Notes under the pieces: generated by a model
What the model was told of the DNA's origin: nothing
The model's database searches: none
The model's input: the letters and a program-made list of their open reading frames with translations, nothing else
In this document: in pieces, positions 57,883 to 64,000 of the stretch
Layout: the number at the start of each line of letters is the position of its first letter
How positions within the stretch are numbered: position 1 is the first letter of the stretch
Made by a program: the position numbers and the translations under genes
Origin: Leucobacter insecticola
GTDB lineage: Bacteria; Actinomycetota; Actinomycetes; Actinomycetales; Microbacteriaceae
DNA: 64,000 bases
Reading direction: 5' to 3'
Assembly (NCBI RefSeq): GCF_011382965.1
Contig: NZ_CP049934.1
Span: 248,001-312,000 of the forward strand

Positions 57883-57992
57883 GCGGGGCGGGCGGAAAGC
57901 CCGTGCTGGCGTATTTGCGGAAGAGAGATGTGCGAACATGCACATCTCGAAAACGCAATCAAACGCTGGCACGGGCTTTCCGCGCGCCCCGC
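57883..57992. repeat. 110-bp near-perfect palindrome
   Basis: The left arm from 57883 (GCGGGGCGGGCGGAAAGCCC...) and the right arm ending 57992 pair over 30 nt with three mismatches. The centre GAGATGTGC-GAACAT-GCACATCTC is also a perfect dyad. It lies between the convergent quinone oxidoreductase and resB genes. At 110 bp it is far longer than a terminator and contains no gene; a MITE or REP-type element is likely. Confidence 0.8.
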
Positions 57993-58003
57993 GGAGGAAC
58001 GAA

Positions 58004-59659
58004 CTACAGCCGTTCGCGGTGACGATCCCGCAGCTCAGCAACCGCACGCTCGAGCGCGGGATCATCGCCGCGGGCAAGTGCCGCGTACTGCAGCACAACA
58101 CCCTCTTCATCAGGCAATGCCTTCACCCACATGCGGCGGCGCGGCACAAACAGCGACCACATCAGCCCGCCCAAGGACAGCAACGCAAACACCAGCACCC
58201 ACTCCTGTGCCGGATTGCGCATCACGTCGAAGGACGCATAGCGCGGTGCGGCATCGAAGCTGATCGTTCCCATACCGTTCGGCAGGTCCACAGTACTTCC
58301 CGGCGTCAACTCCAGGGACGGCGTATCAACCGCGCGCCCGGTGAGCTGCTCCATCTTGCTCGTATCGAGAGCATAAACGGACTGCGGCACACCATCGTCG
58401 AGACCCAAATCACCGACAAACACGTCGAGCGTCAGCACCGGATTCTCAAGGTCCGGATAGATGGAGGTGAAGGCCCCAGAGTCAAGATCCGCCTTGGTCG
58501 GGTAGAAGAAGCCGCGCAGGCCAAGCTGCGTCAACTCGCCATCGCTGCTCTTCAAGCCGTACGGCACCTTCACCACGCCCAGAGAGGTCATGTTGGTGTC
58601 CTGCGGAATGAAGGGCATCGACTCGCCATACACGATCTCGCCGTCTGCATTGCGGATCGTCAACGTCGGAGCGTAGCCGTTGGCGATGAGATAGATCGGG
58701 GAGCCATGCACGCGGAGCGGGTGATTCACGCGGATCTTCTGCGACGACTCGGTGCCGTCGGTCTCAATCATCGTCATGTTTGCGACGTATTCCCTGACCT
58801 GGCCGATCGCTGAGACATTCCCATCGTCCGGCGTCACATAGGTGACGTCGAGGGAGTCCAGCCGCAAGCCAAAGGGCTCGAGACTGTCCGTATCAAACGA
58901 GCGGCCCTTGTTGACCGTGTCGTAATCGATGAGCTGATTCACCATCGTCTCGCCCTCAACCAGCACCTTTTGGCCGCTGAATGTCGCCACACCGCCGAGC
59001 GCAACGCTCACGAGCACGCCGACGAGCGCGGTGTGAAACAGCAGGTTACCGGTTTCGCGCAGGTAGCCGCGCTCGGCCGAGACGGAGACTTCGGAGAGGC
59101 CACGACGCACGGCGCGTTGAACCTCAACCCTGTAGCGCTGCTTCTTCAGGATCGACGCCGCCTCGGCGATCGCCCGCTCCGCGAATGCGTCGCGCTCCTC
59201 CGCGGTCGCCTCAGGGTTTGACACCCGGATTTCCGAGAAGCCGGCCATCCGCTGCAAGCGCGCGGGCGTCTTTGGCGGCTTTCCGCGCCAGGCCCGCCAG
59301 TGATGGGTGATCCGGGGCAGCACACACCCGATCAGCGAAATGAACAGCAGCAAGTAGATCGCCGAGAACCACACCGAACCGTAGACGTCGAAGGCCTGGA
59401 TCGGGAAAGCATCAAGAATTGGGAAGAGTTGTGGGTGATCCCGCTCGTATTGCAGCACACCGTTGGGATCCGCTCCGCGCTGCGGCACCAGCGATCCGGG
59501 GATCGCCGCGACCGCGAGTAGCAGCAGCAGGATCAGGGCAACCCGCATACTCGTGAGCTGCCGCCAGAACCAGCGCAGCCAACCGCGAAAACCGAGCTCA
59601 GGGCTGTCGATCCGACCGCCCCCGCCCGAGCCGTCATCAAAGTCAGAGGGGCGTGACAT
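58004..59659 (-). CDS. resB: ResB/Ccs1-like cytochrome c biogenesis protein
   Basis: About 551 residues (ATG at 59659; a TTG at 59668 is the alternative). Four membrane helices: LTSMRVALILLLLLAVAAIPGSLVP, AIYLLLFISLIGCVLP, LLFHTALVGVLVSVALG, and one near the C-terminus (VLVFALLSLGGLMWSLFV). A large extracytoplasmic domain lies between helices 3 and 4. NLLFHTALVGV is typical of ResB/Ccs1, half of the system II haem handling and ligation complex. It overlaps ccdA. The usual partner gene ccsA/ccsB does not follow. Confidence 0.9.
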   Translation of the reverse strand: MSRPSDFDDGSGGGGRIDSPELGFRGWLRWFWRQLTSMRVALILLLLLAVAAIPGSLVPQRGADPNGVLQYERDHPQLFPILDAFPIQAFDVYGSVWFSAIYLLLFISLIGCVLPRITHHWRAWRGKPPKTPARLQRMAGFSEIRVSNPEATAEERDAFAERAIAEAASILKKQRYRVEVQRAVRRGLSEVSVSAERGYLRETGNLLFHTALVGVLVSVALGGVATFSGQKVLVEGETMVNQLIDYDTVNKGRSFDTDSLEPFGLRLDSLDVTYVTPDDGNVSAIGQVREYVANMTMIETDGTESSQKIRVNHPLRVHGSPIYLIANGYAPTLTIRNADGEIVYGESMPFIPQDTNMTSLGVVKVPYGLKSSDGELTQLGLRGFFYPTKADLDSGAFTSIYPDLENPVLTLDVFVGDLGLDDGVPQSVYALDTSKMEQLTGRAVDTPSLELTPGSTVDLPNGMGTISFDAAPRYASFDVMRNPAQEWVLVFALLSLGGLMWSLFVPRRRMWVKALPDEEGVVLQYAALARGDDPALERAVAELRDRHRERL

Positions 59660-60386
59660 AGCCGTCAATCACCGCCTGCAATCCGAGCATCATTTGGCTC
59701 CATACCCCGGTCACCATGAGAAGACCGATCAGGATCAGCAACCCGCCGCCGATCAGGTTCACAACACGAATATGCCGCTTAAAGAATGTCATGGTATTCG
59801 TCATCCATCCGAATCCGAACGCGGCGAGCAGAAACGGGATCCCGAGGCCCAGACAGTACCACAGGGCGAGCACGATCGCGCGCGGCACCGACCCCTGCTG
59901 CAGGCTCAACGACATGATGGTCGCGAGGGTTGGGCCGAGACACGGGGTCCAGCCGATGGCAAACACGATGCCGAGCAGGGGGGCGCCGAGCAGTCCCACA
60001 CGCGGCTTTGCGCTCAGCTTTTTGGTGAACTGCATCTTGCCAAAGAGCCCGATAAACACAAGACCCATCAGCATGACGACCCCACCCAGTACGCGGGTGA
60101 TCACGTTCTCCCAGTCCATGAGCCAGATTCCGACGGTGCCTGCAGCGGCCATCACGGTGACGAGCACCGCGGTGAATCCCGCGACAAACAGCAATGAACC
60201 AAAGATCAGGCGTCGCCTGGCGGGTTTCTCCCCGGGAGCCGACTCGGCGCTTGCACCGACATACGCCAGATACCCGGGCACGAGCGGCAACACACACGGC
60301 GACAGGAACGACACCAGTCCTGCGGCGAGCGCAATCAGTGAGGCAACGAGCAACTGCCCGTCAGCAACGATCTCCTGCAGATTCAC
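59643..60386 (-). CDS. ccdA: CcdA-type thiol-disulfide transport protein
   Basis: 247 residues, six membrane helices. FLSPCVLPLVPGYLAYV and GWTPCLGPTLATIMSL each contain the essential Pro-Cys redox residue. It carries reducing power across the membrane to the thioredoxin-like TlpA protein encoded just upstream, for reduction of apocytochrome c. GTG start at 60386, 6 bp after tlpA, and overlap with resB confirm one operon. Confidence 0.93.
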   Translation of the reverse strand: MNLQEIVADGQLLVASLIALAAGLVSFLSPCVLPLVPGYLAYVGASAESAPGEKPARRRLIFGSLLFVAGFTAVLVTVMAAAGTVGIWLMDWENVITRVLGGVVMLMGLVFIGLFGKMQFTKKLSAKPRVGLLGAPLLGIVFAIGWTPCLGPTLATIMSLSLQQGSVPRAIVLALWYCLGLGIPFLLAAFGFGWMTNTMTFFKRHIRVVNLIGGGLLILIGLLMVTGVWSQMMLGLQAVIDGYVTPL

Positions 60387-60392
60387 TGGCTG

Positions 60393-61028
60393 CTACGAAC
60401 CGCTCTGCGCTGATCCCGCTCCGCTTTCCGCAAGCGTCTCCTCAATCAGGGTGCGCAGCTGCGAAACATCAGCGAGTTGCCCGAGCACACGGTGGGCGAC
60501 CCGGCCCTCCGTGTCGAGCACCAGGGTCGTCGGTACGGCATTGAGCGGCACCTGCCCGGCAAATGCGCGCTGCACGGCCCTGCCTCCGGCGTTGTCAATA
60601 ATCGAGGGATACTCGATACCAAACTGTTCGGCAAACTGCTGGGCCTGAGCAACTTGATCACGGGTGTTGACCCCCAAGAATTTGACGCCCTCGGGCGCAA
60701 ACTTTTGGTAGGCCTCCTCGAGGTCGGGAGCCTCCGCACGGCAGGGCGCACACCCGGCGTACCAGAAGTTCACAACCGTCACGCTTCCGAGGGTGTCGGC
60801 GGAACCGTAAACGGAGCCGAGATCCGTTTCTCCCGAAAATTCAACCGCGCTTGTGCGCTCCGATGCGGGAATACTGATCGTGGATCCGTCGCCCGCGATG
60901 TAGCCCTTCTCGCTCGACTCTTCCCACTGTTTCGCAAGGTCAGCACTGCCGTCGCCACCGCCGCAGCCCGTTAACGTAAACGCAGCAATCACGCTTGCGG
61001 CGAGGGCCGCACGAGCCCGCCGCCTCAT
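60393..61028 (-). CDS. TlpA/ResA-like thioredoxin lipoprotein
   Basis: 211 residues. A basic N-terminus and FTLTGC lipobox anchor it outside the membrane; the Gly-rich linker is followed by a thioredoxin fold with WYAGCAPCRAEAP, a CxxC active site, and cis-Pro in AVPTTLVL. It reduces the CxxCH disulfide of apocytochrome c with electrons from CcdA. Its ATG overlaps the stop of the histidine phosphatase (ATGA). Confidence 0.92.
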   Translation of the reverse strand: MRRRARAALAASVIAAFTLTGCGGGDGSADLAKQWEESSEKGYIAGDGSTISIPASERTSAVEFSGETDLGSVYGSADTLGSVTVVNFWYAGCAPCRAEAPDLEEAYQKFAPEGVKFLGVNTRDQVAQAQQFAEQFGIEYPSIIDNAGGRAVQRAFAGQVPLNAVPTTLVLDTEGRVAHRVLGQLADVSQLRTLIEETLAESGAGSAQSGS

Positions 61029-61668
61029 ACCGCGCCCACATCAAGTGAGTCGCCAAGAAGTGACTGCGCGGGAGTGCGATAGTCGACTTCGAACCACCGT
61101 TCCCCTCGCCGCTCAAAGCTGGTGATGCTGGAGAGTTCGCAGCGGCGGCTCGCCGGGTTATGGAAGAGCGGCTTGCCTGCAACGTCGAGGTGTGCCATCC
61201 AGATTGGTGATTGGTGGGAGACCATCACGATGTCGCCGCCACGAGTGGCGTCCCAGGCGTCGTCCATTGCGCTGCGGACTCGCGCGGCGACCTGGCGGTA
61301 GGGTTCGCCCCAGCTGGGCCGAAACGGGTTCCAAAACCGGTGCCAGTAGCGGGGTTTTTTGAACGCGGCATCTGGACCGGAGTTCACCATTCCCTCGAAC
61401 GCGTTCATGGGTTCGATGATGCGCTCTTCTGTGACGATCTCGAGTCCCATCGCGCTCGCGATGGGACGGGCCGACTGCTGGGCCCGCTCAAGGGGGAGGC
61501 CATCAGTTTCGCGACCACCCGGTCGCTCCCGGCGAGCTCAAGAGCAGCGGACTCAGCCATGCGGTGCCCAAGCTCAGACAGGCGGAATCCTGGAATGCGC
61601 CCGTACAGCACACGATCAGGGTTATGCACTTCGCCGTGGCGCACCAAATGCAGCAGTTTGTCGGTCAC
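61025..61668 (-). CDS. Histidine phosphatase-family protein, frameshifted
   Basis: Frame 61405-61668 has LLHLVRHGEVHNPDRVLYGRIPGFRLSELGHRMAE, with catalytic His in RHG. Frame 61025-61450 continues IEPMNAFEGM, SWGEPYRQVAARV and VSHQSPIWMAHL, with the second catalytic His. Adding one base to the GGGGG run at 61492-61496 gives ASPLERAQQSARPIASAMGLEIV and 214 residues. The family includes cofactor-dependent and -independent phosphoglycerate mutase-like phosphatases. In actinobacteria such a gene often heads the tlpA-ccdA-resB operon, as here. The GTG start overlaps the preceding stop. Confidence 0.87.
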
Positions 61669-62109
61669 GCGACCATTCTACGATCGGTGCCGGCGCAGAC
61701 ACTGAGAGTTCGATGCTTCACCGCCTTCTGTGCGTTGGATGCCCCAGAAGCAGGTGACGGTTTCGAGCCAGGCTGTCCTAAACCCCCGGTACCCTGCCCG
61801 ACGTCCGGCTTCGCGCCGGTCTCCGGCTGGACAATCGGCGGGAGAGTAAGTTCCCAGTAGGTCACGGAGCCGGGAGCGAGTGCGTATCCCTCTTTGATTT
61901 CGTAAGCGAAAACACTGACCATCTTCTCTGGATCCTGCGGATTGGGCACAGCAATATAGGTAGTGCCTTCAACTTCCGGGAGAATGACGGTTGCTCGTTC
62001 ACCCGGCGCGGGCTGTAAGAGCTTCGGCGGGAGTCACCGTGATCACGCTCGCGGTGAGCAACGTTGCAGTGCCGAGCACGGCGAAGCGTGTAAATGATGC
62101 GTGAGCCAT
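61665..62109 (-). pseudogene. Secreted protein, truncated paralogue of the LAxTG protein, frame disrupted
   Basis: AGGAGG lies 8 nt before the ATG at 62109. The first frame encodes a signal-like MAHASFTRFAVLGTATLLTASVITVTP and stops after about 35 codons. A different frame then encodes PAPGERATVILPEVEGTTYIAVPNPQDPEKMVSVFAYEIKEGYALAPGSVTYWELTLPPIVQP. That is strongly similar to the last module of the neighbouring LAxTG protein (62288-63496). The frame change falls near the GGG at 62029-62031. The C-terminus has no anchor or membrane helix and runs into the phosphatase start. It looks like a decayed or shortened tandem duplicate. Confidence 0.7.
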
Positions 62110-62216
62110 AATGTGTTCCTCCTCAGCGGAAAACGTGCTGAGTTCACGGCTGTGATCTTGACCGGCACCCGGGTGCCAGGCCGATGCGGATGCCAGGTTG
62201 GCGCAGGATCAGCATG

Positions 62217-62260
62217 CTGGCGCGGGAGCGTTGCAAATGGTTGCCTCGCTCCCGCGCCAG
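62217..62260 (-). terminator. Hairpin downstream of the LAxTG protein gene
   Basis: A perfect 14-bp stem CTGGCGCGGGAGCG/CGCTCCCGCGCCAG with a 16-nt loop, 28 bp after the stop. The T-run is on the gene-proximal side, so termination is not certain. Confidence 0.5.
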
Positions 62261-62287
62261 AAAAGGTCACGCTTAAGTTGTGTTCGG

Positions 62288-63496
62288 CTACGCGCGCCGA
62301 GTGCGCCCGCGCAGCAGCACAATGCCCGCGCCGAGAACCAGCGCGGCGCGACCGCTGGTCGTGAGCATTGCAGCCTTCTGGTCGCCGGTCAACGCAAGGG
62401 TGTCAACCGAAGAAGCGCCATTCGCGCGCCCGCCAGGCTTCGCTGGCGAGGTTGCCGAGTTCTGCGACGAGCCCGCTTGAGAGGAATCGGTGCCGTTTCC
62501 TGCATTGGGATCACTCCCCGGTCCGGGATTCACGATAGCGGGGATCTTGAACTCCCAGTAGGTATCCGAGCCCGGAGCGAGCACGTAACCCTTCTCAACG
62601 CTGTCAACAAAGACGCTGACCATGTTCTCCGGGTCATCCGGGTGGGGAACAACGATGTACTTGATTCCTGGCATATCGGGAAGAATCACCGTTGCGCGTT
62701 CTCCCGGCGCAGGATCGGAGAGCTTAGGCGCAATCGGCGTCACCTGAATCGGGGGCTGGACAATCTCGGGAATCTCAAGGATCCACTCGGTGTCACCCTC
62801 AAGTTCATACCCGGGCTGTGGCGTAGCGGTCACCACGAAGGTATCGCCGACCCGCTCCACGGTGTAGTCGACTCCTTCAACATCGGGAAGAATGACGGTC
62901 GCTTCTTGCCCGTCCTCGGGAGTGCTCAACGTCGGCGCCGGCGGGTTCACGGTGATAACGAGACCCAAAATGTCGACGTAAATGTCGATGATGTCCGGGG
63001 TACTGCCGTGAACGACATGGAGGGCACCGCCGAGGTGGGGGCCAGTCACGAGAACGTACACGTACCAATTCCCGTCCGGTTCCACTATCGTTTCACCCAG
63101 CATGTTGCCATCCATGTCGATAAGCGTTACGAGTTCACCAGGGTCACCCATGCCCACAATTTCGAGTGTCTCGCCCATGTACGGGTCGTAGTAGTAGCCA
63201 CTTTCGACGGAAAAGGCTGCGCGCACGGCGCGTTGTTCAGGCGCCTCTGCAGCGTTTCCCGTGGGGGCGCTGAGCGGATGGTTCGCAGATACTGCTGCGG
63301 GTGCGTCCGCAACCCCGAACTGATCCTCTTCGGTGGGAAAGACCTCTTCCAGGGGCAAACTCTCCGAAGCGTTCAGGGAATCATCACCGATCGGGCCGTC
63401 AGCAAAGGCCGGCGAGCCGCCGACGCTGACACAGGCGGTCACAAGTAACGATGCGACACCGAGTGCCGCAAAACGTTGACACGAAGTGTTGGTCAT
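62288..63496 (-). CDS. LAxTG-anchored secreted surface protein
   Basis: 402 residues with a strong GAAGGAGG 6 nt before the ATG. Signal peptide MTNTSCQRFAALGVASLLVTACVSVGGSPAFA. After an acidic linker and an Ig-like segment (ESGYYYDPYMGETLEIVGMGDPGELVTLID), two related 70-residue modules begin APTLSTPEDGQEATVILPDVEG and APKLSDPAPGERATVILPDMPG. A Ser/Gly/Pro linker, LALTG, a membrane helix and RGRTRRA end the protein, a class E sortase anchor like that of the giant adhesin. The function of the modules is unknown. About 236 bp upstream, more AT-rich than its surroundings, separates it from aspS and should hold its promoter. Confidence 0.85.
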   Translation of the reverse strand: MTNTSCQRFAALGVASLLVTACVSVGGSPAFADGPIGDDSLNASESLPLEEVFPTEEDQFGVADAPAAVSANHPLSAPTGNAAEAPEQRAVRAAFSVESGYYYDPYMGETLEIVGMGDPGELVTLIDMDGNMLGETIVEPDGNWYVYVLVTGPHLGGALHVVHGSTPDIIDIYVDILGLVITVNPPAPTLSTPEDGQEATVILPDVEGVDYTVERVGDTFVVTATPQPGYELEGDTEWILEIPEIVQPPIQVTPIAPKLSDPAPGERATVILPDMPGIKYIVVPHPDDPENMVSVFVDSVEKGYVLAPGSDTYWEFKIPAIVNPGPGSDPNAGNGTDSSQAGSSQNSATSPAKPGGRANGASSVDTLALTGDQKAAMLTTSGRAALVLGAGIVLLRGRTRRA

Positions 63497-63720
63497 ACTC
63501 GTCCTCCTTCAATATATTGATTTCTTATGTGGCTTTCCTATGTAAATTAAAGGTATATCGGCAGAGACAAGGCCTACACCTCATCAGCGATAGTTGGGTA
63601 CCGAAACCAGCAAATCCCAGAGGTACACACTGAAATTTGCGTAGTGAATACAAGCGTCCTGTGCAGCATCTACGCATAAACACCGACGTCAAGTCGGCCC
63701 ACCATATCCGCAGCGACGGC

Positions 63721-63726
63721 TAGACT
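63721..63726 (+). promoter_or_regulatory. -10 box of leaderless aspS promoter
   Basis: TAGACT, 6 nt before the GTG at 63733. Confidence 0.6.
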
Positions 63727-63732
63727 GTCCGA

Positions 63733-64000
63733 GTGACTGAACGCGTGTTAATCAAGGACCTGGCCGCCCACGACGACGGCATCGTACGAGTATCCGGATG
63801 GGTGGAGAAGGTACGTGACCAGCGTCACGTGCAATTTGTCGTGTTGCGCGACGAGACCGGAGCCGTGCAGCTGGTGAACGGCGGCGTGCTGCGCGAACCC
63901 GACCCCGAAAACCCGAGGTCAGACATTCTCGTGCCGCGCACCACCACAATCTCCGAGCTCACCCAGGGCACGTTTGTGACGGTGACGGGCGAGTTGCAGC
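63733..64000 (+). CDS. aspS: Aspartate--tRNA ligase, archaeal-type N-terminus (cut by window)
   Basis: 89 codons are visible from the GTG. ERVLIKDLAAHDDGIVRVSGWVEKVRDQRHVQFVVLRDETGAVQLVN is an OB-fold anticodon-binding domain of the archaeal/eukaryotic AspRS kind. The bacterial AspRS form typically has GWVxRRRDHGG here. Such enzymes are often non-discriminating, charging tRNA-Asp and tRNA-Asn; confirming that needs the catalytic domain beyond the window. AsnRS is a less likely alternative. Confidence 0.8.
   Translation, partial: MTERVLIKDLAAHDDGIVRVSGWVEKVRDQRHVQFVVLRDETGAVQLVNGGVLREPDPENPRSDILVPRTTTISELTQGTFVTVTGELQ

Overview
The window reads as chromosomal DNA of a high-GC Gram-positive actinobacterium, most likely Microbacteriaceae (Leucobacter-like). 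The evidence is the codon bias, the AccA3/Maf, Tex, MenG and system II cytochrome c genes, archaeal-type AspRS, surface proteins ending in LAxTG anchors, and many genes whose start codon lies 6-7 nt after a TAnnnT -10 box (leaderless mRNAs). The family is an inference from gene content, not from a search.

Layout. 1-6371: maf (cut by the window edge) and a minus-strand operon for a binding-protein-dependent ABC importer, a cytosolic alkaline-phosphatase-superfamily hydrolase and an SDR. 6.7-13.4 kb: accA3, an Eis-like acetyltransferase, an MHS/MFS symporter, a 165-bp MITE, a GNAT and an LLM oxidoreductase. 13.5-18.4 kb: a large LuxR/AAA regulator, a trimethylamine monooxygenase (tmm) and a small membrane protein. 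18.5-24.1 kb: tRNA-Met, tRNA-Thr and tRNA-Ser, tex, and two toxin-like modules each interrupted by an in-frame TAG. 24.1-40.8 kb: HAD/serS and a lipid kinase, then a roughly 10-kb surface locus (a membrane-tethered sigma factor with Ig-like ectodomain, divergent from a roughly 2460-residue repeat adhesin), then pheA, pgm and a NagD-like HAD. 40.9-52.4 kb: an M20 hydrolase/DUF5058 transporter operon with a divergent Lrp-type regulator, TauE/SafE, a gamma-glutamyltransferase, pyrE, lysA, a PucR regulator and a sirtuin. 52.6-64 kb: fprA-like reductase, polyprenyl synthase, menG, a MerR/quinone-oxidoreductase pair, the resB-ccdA-tlpA cytochrome c maturation operon, two related secreted proteins and the start of aspS.

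How the genes work together. MenG, the polyprenyl synthase and the Res/Ccd/Tlp proteins serve the menaquinone/cytochrome respiratory chain. AccA3 feeds acyl-CoA carboxylation. SerS sits beside tRNA-Ser. The sigma-Ig protein and the adhesin look like a regulator-target pair. The M20/DUF5058 operon and the ABC/phosphatase operon each couple uptake with a cytosolic hydrolase.

Caution. At least nine otherwise intact genes (MFS, GNAT, LuxR, tmm, pheA, pgm, ggt, pucR, histidine phosphatase; probably also merR) are broken by what looks like one missing base, in every case placeable in a short G or C run. Adding one base restores a family-length protein each time, so sequencing or assembly error is the most economical explanation. 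These genes are annotated over their full span with the break noted.
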